From contig NZ_JABRWJ010000007.1 in the NCBI RefSeq assembly GCF_013266755.1, positions 62,001 to 126,000 of the forward strand: 64,000 nucleotides of DNA. The letters run 5' to 3'. The stretch's first letter is position 1. Each line of letters starts with the position of its first letter. The notes under the pieces are model-generated. The model made no database searches and had not been told where the DNA came from. It saw only the letters and a list, made by a program, of their open reading frames with translations. The position numbers and the translations under genes are program-made. Shown in pieces: positions 1-9,903 of the stretch. The DNA is from Pseudaquabacterium terrae. GTDB taxonomy: Bacteria > Pseudomonadota > Gammaproteobacteria > Burkholderiales > Burkholderiaceae_C.

Positions 1-687
1 GTTGTGCCCGAGATCTGGGTGGCGCTGCCGGCGATGGTCATCGTCGGCATGGCGTGGATCTCGGTGGCCAACTCGCTGACGCTGTCGGCGCAGATGGCGC
101 TGCCGGACTGGATTCGCGCGCGCGGCATGTCGATCTACCAGACCGCGCTGATGGGCGGCTCGGCCGCCGGCGCCTTGTTGTGGGGCCAGGTGGCCGACTG
201 GACCAGCGTGCGCACCAGCGTGATCGCGGCGGCCGTCTTCGGCGTGGTGGCCTTGCTGCTGACGCTGCGGCTGCGCATCGAGAACGGGCCGGAGCTCGAC
301 TTCACGCCGGTGCCCACGCGCACGCTGCCCGAGCCGGCGGTGCCGATCGCGCCGCACGAAGGGCCGGTGATGGTGACGCTGGAGTACGTCATCGATCCGG
401 CGCGCGCGGCCGAATTCGCCCAGGTGATGCAGGCCACGCGGCGCGCGCGGCTGCGCCAGGGCGCGCTGTCGTGGGGCCTGTTCCGCGACTCGGCGGAGGC
501 CGGCCGCTACATCGAGTACTTCGTCGACGAGAACTGGGTCGAGCACCAGCGGCGGCTGGTGCGCTTCAGCGCCTCGGACGCGGCGCTGCGCGCGCAACGG
601 CTCGAATTCCACCTCGGGCCGGAGCCGCCGCTGCTGCGCCGCTACATCGCCGAGACGCTGGACACGCGCACCGAGAGTGCCGATTGA
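1..687 (+). CDS. MFS transporter with C-terminal ferredoxin-like domain (5' partial)
   Basis: This is the C-terminal 228 codons of a major facilitator family exporter; the frame is already open at the window edge. About 100 residues carry the last membrane helices (small-residue-rich helix around VIVGMAWISVANSLTL, then a GGSAAGALLWGQ helix and a VFGVVALLLTLRLRI helix). After that comes a roughly 110-residue soluble domain beginning GPVMVTLEYVIDP, which resembles the dimeric alpha-beta barrel (antibiotic-monooxygenase-like) tail of the 'transmembrane secretion effector' MFS_3 family. The substrate cannot be read from this fragment. It ends 10 bases before the preferred start of the LysR gene on the same strand, so the two may be cotranscribed. 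Confidence 0.75.
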   Translation, partial: VVPEIWVALPAMVIVGMAWISVANSLTLSAQMALPDWIRARGMSIYQTALMGGSAAGALLWGQVADWTSVRTSVIAAAVFGVVALLLTLRLRIENGPELDFTPVPTRTLPEPAVPIAPHEGPVMVTLEYVIDPARAAEFAQVMQATRRARLRQGALSWGLFRDSAEAGRYIEYFVDENWVEHQRRLVRFSASDAALRAQRLEFHLGPEPPLLRRYIAETLDTRTESAD

Positions 688-697
688 GAATCCACGC

Positions 698-1621
698 GTG
701 AACCTCAAGCAGCTCGAATACTTCGTGCACGTGGCCGAGCTCGGCAGCTTCAGCAAGGCCGCGCTGGTGCTGAACATCGCGCAGCCGGCGCTGAGCCGGC
801 AGGTGCGTGCGCTGGAGACCGACCTGCGCGAGACGCTGCTGCTGCGCAACGGCCGCGGCGTCGTGCTGACCGAAGCGGGCCGGCGCCTCTTCGAGCATGG
901 CATCTCGATCCTGCAGGCGGTGGCGCAGGCGCGCGAGGACATGGGCGCGTCGCGCGACGCGCCGGTCGGGCACATCAGCGTCGGCGTGCCGCCCACGATC
1001 GGCCGCCAGCTGACGCTGCCGCTGATCGACGCCTTCAAGCGCAAGCTGCCCGGCGCACGGCTGGCGATCGTCGAAGGGCTGTCGGCGCACATCGTCGAAT
1101 GGATCATCACCGGCCGCGTCGACGTCGGCCTGCTCTACAACCCCGAGGCGCAGCCGTCGCTGGAGATCACGCCGGTGCTCGACGAGCCCCTGTGCCTGGT
1201 GGCGCGCGCCAGCACGGCCGATGCGGTGCGCGGCCCGCTGCCGATGCGCGAGCTGGCCCGGCTGCCGCTGATCATGCCGGAGCGCTCGCACGTGATCCGG
1301 CGGCTGCTCGAGACGCAGGCGGCACTGATCGGGCTGAAGCTGGAGATCGCCTGGGAGGTCTCGAGCATCGCCGCGATCATCGACCTGGTCTGCGCCGGTT
1401 ATGGCCACGCGGTGCTCACCGCCAGTGCCGTCGCTGCCAGCGGGCGCGCTGACGAGCTGGTCGCCCGGCCGCTGAGCGATCCGCCGCTGACCAGCGTGCT
1501 GTGCCTGGCCGTTTCCGCGCACAAGCGGCCGAGCCCGTTGATGCGGCAGACGATCAAGCTGCTGGCCGAGCTCGCGCGCAGCCTGCCGCAGGGTACCGCC
1601 GCGCATTCCCAGCCCGGCTGA
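698..1621 (+). CDS. LysR family transcriptional regulator
   Basis: This is a typical LysR protein of about 307 residues. The N-terminal winged helix-turn-helix begins MNLKQLEYFVHVAELGSFSK and continues through IAQPALSRQVRALE; a periplasmic-binding-like effector domain follows from about residue 90. A GTG at 677 is in frame, but the GTG at 698 gives the canonical LysR N-terminus and avoids overlap with the preceding gene, so it is preferred. The gene lies upstream of the protocatechuate operon on the same strand, which makes it a reasonable candidate regulator of that operon (LigR/PmdR-like role). That role is inference from position only; the effector is not visible in the sequence. Confidence 0.85.
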   Translation: MNLKQLEYFVHVAELGSFSKAALVLNIAQPALSRQVRALETDLRETLLLRNGRGVVLTEAGRRLFEHGISILQAVAQAREDMGASRDAPVGHISVGVPPTIGRQLTLPLIDAFKRKLPGARLAIVEGLSAHIVEWIITGRVDVGLLYNPEAQPSLEITPVLDEPLCLVARASTADAVRGPLPMRELARLPLIMPERSHVIRRLLETQAALIGLKLEIAWEVSSIAAIIDLVCAGYGHAVLTASAVAASGRADELVARPLSDPPLTSVLCLAVSAHKRPSPLMRQTIKLLAELARSLPQGTAAHSQPG

Positions 1622-1731
1622 CTCATTGCATCCTGCGATGGCCTGGCGGCAGCGGCCATGCCGCGCTGCGATAACTGCTATGGGAGCCAACGCCTAGTGC
1701 GGCGGGGGTCCGGCGCCCAGAATCGCGGCCC

Positions 1732-2421
1732 ATGCAAGACCCCCTCCGCGGCATTTCTTCGATGGCCACCCGTCAGGTGCTGGCCGAGCTGACTGCCGCG
1801 TTCGCGCAGCGTGGCGGCGAGCCGGTGGCGATCGAATCGGTCGGTGGCGTGGACGCGGCCAAGCGCGTGCAGGGTGGCGAGCCGTTCGATCTGGTCGTGC
1901 TGGCATCGAACGCCATCGATGCGCTGATCGCTGCCGGCTGCCTCGTCGACGGCAGCAAGGTCGACCTGGTGCATTCGGGCGTCGCGATCGCGGTTCGAGC
2001 CGGTGCGGCGCAGCCCGACGTGACCTCGGAAGACGCCGTGCGGCAGGCCGTGCTCGCGGCGCGCAGCCTCAGCTACTCCACCGGCCCCAGCGGCGTGCAC
2101 CTGGCGCGGCTGTTCGAGCGCTGGGGCATCGCCGACCTGATCCGCGACCGCATCGTCCAGGCGCCGCCCGGCGTGCCCGTCGGCACGCTGGTCGCGAACG
2201 GCGAGGTCGAGCTGGGCTTCCAGCAGCTGAGCGAGCTGATGCACCTCGGCGGCATCACCGTGCTCGGGCCGCTGCCGCCTGAGATCCAGGTCTTGACGAC
2301 GTTCTCCGCCGGCATCGGCGCCAGCTCGCACCGCGCGGATGCCGTGCGGCGCCTGCTTCACTTCATGGCGTCCGCGGATGCCGCAGACACCAAACGCCGC
2401 CACGGCATGGAGCCGGCGTGA
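1732..2421 (+). CDS. Solute-binding-like protein (ModA/SBP type) without signal peptide
   Basis: This 229-residue protein has the fold signature of molybdate-type extracellular solute-binding proteins (SBP_bac_11-like): an N-terminal ISSMATRQVLAEL segment, a central GEPFDLVVLASNAIDALI stretch, and LSYSTGPSGVHLARLFERWGI typical of the second lobe. No signal peptide or lipobox precedes it. The frame upstream of the ATG at 1732 contains no alternative start that would add one, so the protein appears cytoplasmic. It sits 22 bases before ligJ and is probably part of the same transcript. Similar proteins are annotated only as substrate-binding-domain proteins. A role in binding a pathway metabolite, or an enzymatic role in the isomerisation step otherwise missing here, is speculation. 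Confidence 0.7.
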   Translation: MQDPLRGISSMATRQVLAELTAAFAQRGGEPVAIESVGGVDAAKRVQGGEPFDLVVLASNAIDALIAAGCLVDGSKVDLVHSGVAIAVRAGAAQPDVTSEDAVRQAVLAARSLSYSTGPSGVHLARLFERWGIADLIRDRIVQAPPGVPVGTLVANGEVELGFQQLSELMHLGGITVLGPLPPEIQVLTTFSAGIGASSHRADAVRRLLHFMASADAADTKRRHGMEPA

Positions 2422-2443
2422 AGACCCCCAGAGGAGCCATCCG

Positions 2444-3472
2444 ATGATCATCGACGTCCACGGCCACTACACGACGGCGCCCAAGGCGCTCGAAGCCTGG
2501 CGCAACCGGCAGATCGCCGGCATCACCGATCCGGCGCTGAGGCCTTCGGTCGCCGAGCTGAAGATCAGCGACGACGAGCTGCGCGAAACGATCGAGACCA
2601 ACCAGCTCGCGAAGATGCGCGAGCGCGGCAGCGACCTGACGATCTTCAGCCCGCGCGCCAGCTTCATGGCGCACCACATCGGCGACTTCGAGGTGTCGTC
2701 GACCTGGGCGGCGATCTGCAACGAGCTCTGTTACCGCGTCAGCCAGCTGTTCCCCGACCACTTCATCGGCGCTGCGATGCTGCCGCAGTCGCCCGGCGTC
2801 GATCCGAAGACCTGCATCCCCGAGCTCGAGAAATGCGTCAAGGACTACGGCTTCGTCGGCATCAACCTGAACCCCGATCCGTCGGGCGGGCACTGGACCT
2901 CGCCGCCGCTGAGCGACCGCCAGTGGTACCCGATCTACGAAAAGATGGTCGAGCTGGACATCCCCGCGATGATCCACGTCTCGACCAGCTGCAATGCCTG
3001 CTTCCACACCACCGGTGCGCACTACCTGAATGCCGACACGACGGCATTCATGCAGTGCCTGACCTCGGACCTGTTCAAGGACTTCCCGACGCTGAAGTTC
3101 CTGATCCCTCACGGCGGCGGCGCGGTGCCCTACCACTGGGGCCGCTTCCGCGGCCTGGCGCAGGAGCTGAAGAAACCGCTGCTGCAGGAGCACCTGCTGA
3201 AGAACATCTTCTTCGACACCTGCGTCTACCACCAGCCCGGCATCGACCTGCTGACGACGGTGATCCCGGTCGACAACATCCTGTTCGCCAGCGAAATGAT
3301 CGGCGCGGTGCGCGGCATCGACCCCGAGACCGGCCACTACTACGACGACACCAAGCGCTACATCGAGGCCTCGACGATCCTCAGTGCCGAAGACAAGCAC
3401 AAGGTCTACGAAGGCAATGCGCGCCGCGTGTTCCCGCGCCTCGATGCGGCGCTCAAAGCCAAGGGGATCTGA
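2444..3472 (+). CDS. ligJ: 4-oxalomesaconate hydratase (amidohydrolase family)
   Basis: The enzyme hydrates 4-oxalomesaconate to 4-carboxy-4-hydroxy-2-oxoadipate (CHA) in the protocatechuate 4,5-cleavage pathway. The ATG at 2444 follows a good GAGGAG ribosome site and gives 342 residues, the usual LigJ length, with the family's N-terminus [20 protein letters not shown] containing the HxH metal motif. Further family features are the [15 protein letters not shown] segment and the C-terminal [10 protein letters not shown] start at 2339 would only extend into the preceding gene. The stop is separated from the ligK start by a single base, so the two genes that act consecutively are tightly coupled. 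The Comamonas equivalent is pmdE. Confidence 0.92.
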   Translation: MIIDVHGHYTTAPKALEAWRNRQIAGITDPALRPSVAELKISDDELRETIETNQLAKMRERGSDLTIFSPRASFMAHHIGDFEVSSTWAAICNELCYRVSQLFPDHFIGAAMLPQSPGVDPKTCIPELEKCVKDYGFVGINLNPDPSGGHWTSPPLSDRQWYPIYEKMVELDIPAMIHVSTSCNACFHTTGAHYLNADTTAFMQCLTSDLFKDFPTLKFLIPHGGGAVPYHWGRFRGLAQELKKPLLQEHLLKNIFFDTCVYHQPGIDLLTTVIPVDNILFASEMIGAVRGIDPETGHYYDDTKRYIEASTILSAEDKHKVYEGNARRVFPRLDAALKAKGI

Positions 3473-3473
3473 G

Positions 3474-4157
3474 ATGTACGAACTGGGTGTCGTGAAGCGC
3501 AACATCGTGCGCGCCGACCGCGCGGCGGCCGACGAGCTGGCCCGCTTCGGCTCGGCCACGGTGCACGAGGCGATGGGCCGCGTCGGCCTGCTCAAGCCCT
3601 ACATGCGGCCGATCTACGCCGGCGCACGCATCTCCGGCACGGCAGTGACGGTGCTGCTGCAGCCGGGCGACAACTGGATGATGCACGTCGCCGCCGAGCA
3701 GATCCGCGACGGCGACATCGTCATCGCCGCGGTCACGGCCGAGTGCTTCGACGGTTATTTCGGCGACCTGCTGGCAACGTCCTTCAAGGCCCAGGGCGCA
3801 CGCGGCCTGGTGATCGACGCCGGCGTGCGCGACGTGCGCGACCTGACCGAGATGGGCTTCCCGGTGTGGAGCCGGGCCATCAGCAGCAAGGGCACGATCA
3901 AGGCGACGCTCGGCTCGGTCAACGTGCCGCTGGTCTGCGCCGGCGCACTGGTGCACCCGGGCGACGTGATCGTCGCCGACGACGATGGCGTCGTGATCGT
4001 GCCGGCGGCGATGGCGATTGCCACCGCCGAGGCTGCCGCCAAGCGCGAGGCGAACGAGGCCGACAAGCGCGCGAAGCTCGCCTCCGGCGTGCTCGGCCTG
4101 GACATGTACAAGATGCGCGAGCCGCTGGAAAAAGCCGGCCTGCGCTACATCGATTGA
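3474..4157 (+). CDS. ligK: 4-carboxy-4-hydroxy-2-oxoadipate aldolase
   Basis: This class II aldolase of the RraA-like fold cleaves CHA to pyruvate and oxaloacetate; family members also decarboxylate oxaloacetate. The 227-residue length matches LigK/PmdF. Visible family features are the N-terminal [16 protein letters not shown], the active-site loop [21 protein letters not shown] containing the conserved GDLLA and the Arg/Asp pair (GVRDVRDL), and [13 protein letters not shown] near the C-terminus. The start at 3474 directly follows the ligJ stop. The terminal step of the pathway is therefore encoded near the start of the operon rather than at its end. Confidence 0.93.
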   Translation: MYELGVVKRNIVRADRAAADELARFGSATVHEAMGRVGLLKPYMRPIYAGARISGTAVTVLLQPGDNWMMHVAAEQIRDGDIVIAAVTAECFDGYFGDLLATSFKAQGARGLVIDAGVRDVRDLTEMGFPVWSRAISSKGTIKATLGSVNVPLVCAGALVHPGDVIVADDDGVVIVPAAMAIATAEAAAKREANEADKRAKLASGVLGLDMYKMREPLEKAGLRYID

Positions 4158-4180
4158 CGACGTCGTTGGAGACAAAACAC

Positions 4181-5161
4181 GTGAAGCTGCTGAAGTCCCT
4201 TGTTGCGTTCGGCCTGACGGCTGCCGCGCTGCTCGCCACCCCGCTCGCGCAGGCGCAGGAGTTCCCGACCAAGCCGGTGCGCATCATCACCCCGTTCCCG
4301 GCCGGTGCCGGCCCCGAGGCTGTTCTGCGCATCCTGGCCGAGAAGCTGCAGAAGGCCTGGGGCAAGCCGGTGATCGTCGAGAACCGCCCCGGTGCCAACG
4401 GCTTCATCGCGATCGACGCCTGGAAGCGCGCGGCGACCGATGGCCACGAGCTGATCCAGCTCGACAACGTGCACCTGTCGGCTTATCCGCACCTGTTCAA
4501 GAAGCTGCCTTACGACCCGGTCAAGGACTTCGATCCGCTGCTGCCGCTGTTCCGCGCCTACTTCTTCGTCGCGGTCGGTGCCGACAGCAAGTACAAGACG
4601 GTCGGCGACATCCTGGCCGAGGCCAAGGCCAAGCCGGGTGCGCTGAACTACGGCTCGTGGTCGGTCGGCAACCCTGTGCACCTGGGCTCGGCGCTGCTCG
4701 AATCGATGACCAATACGCAGATGCAGCACGTGATCTACAAGGAGACGTCGATGCTGTACACCGGCGTGGCCAACGGCGAGCTGAACTTCGCGCTCGGCAC
4801 GATGGCCACCGCCGGGCCGCTGCAGCGCGGCGGCAAGCTGAAGTTCATCGGCGTCACCGCGCCGAAGCGCCATGCGGCGTTCCCGGACGTGCCGACCGTC
4901 GCCGAGTCCGGTGGCCCCGCCGGCTACGAGGTCACCGGCTGGACGACGATCGCCGCGCCCAAGGGCCTGCCGAGGGCGGTCGCCGACAAGATCCAGCGCG
5001 ACATCGAGAAGGCGCTGTCCGAGCCGGACATTAAGGAGCGCTACGCGACCTTCGGCTACGAGACCTTTCCGGCGACGCGCGAGCAGTTCAACACCTTCAT
5101 CCAGAGCGAGTCGGCGCGTTATGCCGACGTGGTCAAGCGGGCCAAGGCCTCGCTCGACTGA
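4181..5161 (+). CDS. Tripartite tricarboxylate transporter receptor (Bug family, TctC-like)
   Basis: This is a periplasmic solute receptor of about 326 residues. It starts at GTG 4181 with a clear signal peptide (MKLLKSLVAFGL, hydrophobic core, cleavage near AQAQEF). The mature part begins FPTKPVRIITPFPAGAG, the hallmark of Bug receptors, followed by VIVENRPGANGFIA and the C-terminal ALSEPDIKERYATFGYE. Bug receptors are very numerous in Burkholderiales and bind carboxylates and aromatic acids. Its location inside the lig operon suggests protocatechuate or a related acid as ligand, which is inference. The membrane subunits TctA and TctB are not in the window. Confidence 0.9.
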   Translation: MKLLKSLVAFGLTAAALLATPLAQAQEFPTKPVRIITPFPAGAGPEAVLRILAEKLQKAWGKPVIVENRPGANGFIAIDAWKRAATDGHELIQLDNVHLSAYPHLFKKLPYDPVKDFDPLLPLFRAYFFVAVGADSKYKTVGDILAEAKAKPGALNYGSWSVGNPVHLGSALLESMTNTQMQHVIYKETSMLYTGVANGELNFALGTMATAGPLQRGGKLKFIGVTAPKRHAAFPDVPTVAESGGPAGYEVTGWTTIAAPKGLPRAVADKIQRDIEKALSEPDIKERYATFGYETFPATREQFNTFIQSESARYADVVKRAKASLD

Positions 5162-5186
5162 CATGCCAACGCCGGGGGACATCGAC

Positions 5187-6101
5187 ATGAGCTTTCAGAA
5201 GACCGCCGGCTGGCTCGACTGGTACGCCGGTCCGGCCAAGCCGACCTTCATCGTGCCGCCGGGCAGCGTCGATGCGCATTGCCACGTCTTCGGCCCGGGC
5301 GCCGAGTTCCCGTTCGCGCCGGAGCGCAAGTACACGCCGTGCGACGCGTCGAAGCAGCAGCTGTTCGCGCTGCGCGATCAGCTCGGCTTTGCACGCAATG
5401 TGATCGTCCAGGCCACCTGCCACGGCGCCGACAACCGCGCGATGGCCGATGCCTGCCGCGCGTCCGAGGGCAAGGCGCGCGGCATTGCCACCGTCAGGCG
5501 CAGCGTCAGCGACGACGAGCTGCAAGCGCTGCACGACGCCGGCGTGCGCGGCGTGCGCTTCAACTTCGTCAAGCGGCTGGTCGACTTCACGCCGAAGGAC
5601 GAGCTGCTGGAGATCGCCGGCCGCATCGCGAAGCTCGGCTGGCACGTCGTTATCTATTTCGAGGCGCAGGACCTGCCCGAGCTGTGGGACTTCTTCACCG
5701 CGCTGCCGACGACGATCGTCGTCGACCACATGGGTCGGCCCGACGTGACCAAGCCCATCGACGGGCCGGAGTTCGAGCTGTTCGTGAAGTTCATGCGCGA
5801 GCATCCGAACGTCTGGAGCAAGGTCAGCTGCCCGGAGCGGCTGTCGGTGGCCGGTCCGCCGGCGCTGAACGGCGAGCAGGCCGCCTACCGCGATGTCGTG
5901 CCCTTCGCGCGCCGCATCGTCGAGACCTTTCCCGACCGCGTGTTGTGGGGCACCGACTGGCCGCATCCGAACCTGAAGGACCACATGCCCGACGACGGCC
6001 TGCTGGTCGACTTCATCCCGCACATCGCGACGACGCCCGAGCTGCAGAAGAAGCTGCTGGTGACGAACCCGATGCGGCTGTACTGGCCCGAGGAGGTCTG
6101 A
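5187..6101 (+). CDS. ligI: 2-pyrone-4,6-dicarboxylate hydrolase
   Basis: This is an amidohydrolase that opens 2-pyrone-4,6-dicarboxylate to 4-carboxy-2-hydroxymuconate/oxalomesaconate. The family signature VDAHCHVFGPGAEFPFAPERKYTP sits near the N-terminus, and VLWGTDWPHPNLKDHMPDDGLL near the C-terminus supplies the conserved Asp. The start at ATG 5187 (304 residues, preceded by a GGGGGA stretch) is preferred over ATG 5163, which lies one base after the previous stop with no ribosome site. Two bases separate its stop from the ligA start. It corresponds to pmdD of Comamonas. Confidence 0.92.
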   Translation: MSFQKTAGWLDWYAGPAKPTFIVPPGSVDAHCHVFGPGAEFPFAPERKYTPCDASKQQLFALRDQLGFARNVIVQATCHGADNRAMADACRASEGKARGIATVRRSVSDDELQALHDAGVRGVRFNFVKRLVDFTPKDELLEIAGRIAKLGWHVVIYFEAQDLPELWDFFTALPTTIVVDHMGRPDVTKPIDGPEFELFVKFMREHPNVWSKVSCPERLSVAGPPALNGEQAAYRDVVPFARRIVETFPDRVLWGTDWPHPNLKDHMPDDGLLVDFIPHIATTPELQKKLLVTNPMRLYWPEEV

Positions 6102-6103
6102 GC

Positions 6104-7364
<1,261 letters not shown>

Positions 7365-7365
<1 letters not shown>

Positions 7366-8330
7366 TGACGACAACGAAGACGATCAAGGTGGCGCTCGCC
7401 GGCGCCGGCGCGTTCGGCATCAAGCACCTCGACGCGATCAAGCTGATCGACGGCGTCGAGGTGGTCTCGCTGGTCAGCCGCGAGCTCGACAAGACGAAGG
7501 AAGTCGCCGCCAAGTACGGCATCGGGCATTGCACCACCGAGCTCGCCGACAGCCTGGCGCTGCCCGAGGTCGATGCGGTGATCCTGTGCACGCCGACGCA
7601 GATGCACGCGGCTCAGGCGATCGCCTGCCTGAAGGCGGGCAAGCACGTTCAGGTGGAGATCCCGCTGGCCGACAGCTGGAAGGATGCGCAGGCGGTCGTC
7701 GAGCTGCAGAAGAAGACCGGGCTGGTGGCGATGTGCGGCCACACGCGGCGCTTCAATCCGAGCCACCAGTGGGTGCACCGGAAGATCGCCGCCGGTGAGC
7801 TCCAGCTGCAGCAGATGGACGTGCAGACCTACTTCTTCCGCCGCACCAACATGAACGCGCTAGGCCAGCCGCGCAGCTGGACCGACCACCTGCTGTGGCA
7901 CCACGCGGCGCACACGGTCGATCTGTTCGCCTACCAGACCGGCGGCACGATCGTGCAGGCCAATGCGGTCCAGGGGCCGATCCATCCCGCGCTCGGCATC
8001 GCGATGGACATGTCGATCCAGCTGAAGAGCTCGACCGGCGCGATCTGCACGCTGTCTTTGAGCTTCAACAACGACGGACCGATCGGCACCTTCTTCCGCT
8101 ACATCGGCGACACCGGCACGTACATTGCGCGTTATGACGATCTGGTCGACGGCAAGGATCAGAAGATCGACGTCTCCAAGGTCGATGTGTCGATGAACGG
8201 CATTGAGTTGCAGGACCGCGAGCTCTTCGCCGCGATCCGCGAGGGGCGCGAGCCGAACGCCAGCGTCGCGCAGGTGCTGCCGTGCTACCAGGTGCTGCAC
8301 CGGCTCGAGGAACAGCTCCAGAGCGCTTGA
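7365..8330 (+). CDS. ligC: 4-carboxy-2-hydroxymuconate-6-semialdehyde dehydrogenase (Gfo/Idh/MocA family)
   Basis: This NADP-dependent oxidoreductase converts the ring-cleavage product (as its hemiacetal) to 2-pyrone-4,6-dicarboxylate, the substrate of LigI. The 321-residue protein opens with a Rossmann segment (KVALAGAGAFGIKHLDAI) and contains the Gfo/Idh/MocA KHVQVEIPLADS motif with the Glu/Pro pattern, then HTRRFNPSHQWVH characteristic of LigC/PmdC. The ATG at 7365 overlaps the ligB stop. It is the last recognisable pathway gene in the operon; the next gene begins 36 bases later. Confidence 0.94.
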
Positions 8331-8344
8331 CCGGCTCATCCATT

Positions 8345-8368
8345 ATGGTGGACACTTTCGTCCATCAT
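8345..8368 (+). promoter_or_regulatory. Inverted repeat overlapping the XRE-cupin start (candidate operator)
   Basis: ATGGTGGAC (8345-8353) and GTCCATCAT (8360-8368) form an inverted repeat with one mismatch and a 6-base spacer; the core is TGGAC-N6-GTCCA. It overlaps the first codon of the regulator gene at 8367, a position suited to autorepression. No binding data are available; the call rests on symmetry and position. Confidence 0.45.
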
Positions 8369-8978
8369 GAAGGATGAATCACCCGACGACCGCGACGTCC
8401 ATCGCCGCATCGCCCGCCGCGTGCGGGACCTGCGCGCCGAGCGTGGCCAATCGCTCGACGCGCTGGCCGCCCATTGCGGCGTCAGCCGCTCGATGATCTC
8501 GCTGATCGAGCGCGGCGAGGCGAGCCCGACTGCGGTGGTGCTCGAGAAGCTGGCGACGGGCCTGGGCGTGATGCTGGCCGACCTGTTCGCCGCGCCGCAC
8601 GGCGAGCCGACGCCGCTGGCGCCGCGCCGCGAGCAGGCCGAGTGGCGCGATCCGCAATCGGGTTACCTGCGTCGCAATCTCTCACCGCCGGCGTTCCCGT
8701 CACCGATCCAACTGGTCGAGGTCGAGTTTCCGGCCGGGGCTCGTGTCGCCTACGAGAGCGGTCCGCGCGACGTCGCCGTTCATCAGCAGATCTGGTTGAT
8801 CGCGGGTTCGCTCGAGATCACGCTCGGCGACGCGGTGCACGCGCTGGCCGTCGGCGACTGCCTGGCGATGCGCCTGGACCGCCCGATCGTCTTCGCCAAT
8901 CCGGGGCGGCAGGCCGCCCGCTACCTCGTTGCCATCACCGCCGAGAACCACGCTCCGGCCACCAGGAGAACAGCATGA
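8367..8978 (+). CDS. XRE family transcriptional regulator with cupin sensor domain
   Basis: This is a 203-residue two-domain regulator. Residues about 15-72 form an XRE helix-turn-helix (RVRDLRAERGQSLDALAAHCGVSRSMISLIERGEASP), and residues about 115-195 form a cupin barrel (AVHQQIWLIAGSLEITLGDAVHALAVGDCLAMR) that would bind a small effector or metal. It starts 36 bases after ligC, and its stop overlaps the following acetyltransferase start by four bases (ATGA). This two-gene arrangement, cupin regulator plus GNAT enzyme, is common, and the pair probably regulates itself. Whether it also affects the lig operon is unknown. Confidence 0.88.
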   Translation: MKDESPDDRDVHRRIARRVRDLRAERGQSLDALAAHCGVSRSMISLIERGEASPTAVVLEKLATGLGVMLADLFAAPHGEPTPLAPRREQAEWRDPQSGYLRRNLSPPAFPSPIQLVEVEFPAGARVAYESGPRDVAVHQQIWLIAGSLEITLGDAVHALAVGDCLAMRLDRPIVFANPGRQAARYLVAITAENHAPATRRTA

Positions 8979-9517
8979 GCCCGCCTTCGATCAGTCGCCT
9001 CGAACCCTCGCCGGACGACACGTCGGCGATCGATCAGCTCAGCGACGTGCTGATCGATTGCGTCGAAGCCGGCGCTTCGGTGTCCTTCATGTGGCCGCTG
9101 CCGCGGGAACGGGCGCGCAGCTTCTGGCAAGGCGTATTGCGCAGCGCGGCGGCGGGCGAGCGCATCGTGCTCGTCGCGCGGGATGCCGACGGCATCATCG
9201 AAGGCACGGTGCAGGTGGTGCTGGCGCAGCCGGACAACCAGCCGCACCGCGGTGACATCGCGAAGATGCTGGTGCATCGCCGCGGGCGCAAGCGCGGGCT
9301 CGGCGCGGCGCTGATGACGGCCGCCGAACGGGCGGCGCGTGATGCAGGAAAGGAGCTGCTGGTGCTCGACACCGTCACCGGCGGCGATGCCGAGCGGCTG
9401 TACGCGCGCCTGGGATGGCAGCGGGTCGGTGAGATTCCCGCCTACGCGTTGTGGCCGCGCGGCGGGTTCTGCGGCACGACGGTGTTCTACAAGGCGCTGG
9501 GGGCGCCGGCCGTCTAG
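8975..9517 (+). CDS. GNAT family N-acetyltransferase
   Basis: This is an acetyl-CoA-dependent acetyltransferase of 180 residues. The acetyl-CoA binding motif A is visible as KMLVHRRGRKRGLGAALM, with the RxxGxG/A-type loop, followed by LVLDTVTGGDAERLYARLGWQ (motif B region). The ATG at 8975 overlaps the stop of the XRE-cupin regulator, so the two are coupled. The substrate is unknown; the pairing suggests that the regulator senses the enzyme's substrate. Confidence 0.85.
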   Translation: MSPPSISRLEPSPDDTSAIDQLSDVLIDCVEAGASVSFMWPLPRERARSFWQGVLRSAAAGERIVLVARDADGIIEGTVQVVLAQPDNQPHRGDIAKMLVHRRGRKRGLGAALMTAAERAARDAGKELLVLDTVTGGDAERLYARLGWQRVGEIPAYALWPRGGFCGTTVFYKALGAPAV

Positions 9518-9519
9518 GT

Positions 9520-9753
9520 TCAGGCCTTGGTGGGGTTGTCAGCTTCCTTGCAGCTGGGTGAGCAGACGAATTGCGCCTTGCCGAGCAAGCGGCGCGACTT
9601 CAATGCGCTGCGCGGACGGTGCTTGCCGCAGAGAAAGCACGACATCGTCGCGGCCCCGAAGGCGCCGGCGGCGGTGAACGGAGAACCCGGGGTCTTGCTG
9701 CGGTAGCGCAGGCCGTCGGCATCGATGGAGGTCTTGGTATCGGCTTTGCTCAT
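9520..9753 (-). CDS. Small Cys-rich (zinc-ribbon-like) hypothetical protein
   Basis: This 77-residue protein has a SCFLCGKHRPRSAL segment and a CSPSCKEA segment, giving two CxxC/CxxxC pairs about 24 residues apart, as expected for a small zinc ribbon. The N-terminal half is polar and rich in Ser/Thr/Lys. It is convergent with the acetyltransferase, with two bases between the stops. I do not recognise a function. The spacing of the cysteines and normal codon use make it likely to be a real gene. Confidence 0.6.
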   Translation of the reverse strand: MSKADTKTSIDADGLRYRSKTPGSPFTAAGAFGAATMSCFLCGKHRPRSALKSRRLLGKAQFVCSPSCKEADNPTKA

Positions 9754-9903
9754 GAGGGTGCGGGGGCTGGGGGCGCGGCATGACTGAAGCGGGGCACTTC
9801 AAAGAAAGCAAGAACCGTCCCGGCCAGCATTGTGCCATGGCAGGCAAAATTTGACATAACGACAACCCCGCGGCCGGCCGGCCAACCGACGCGGCGCGCC
9901 ACG

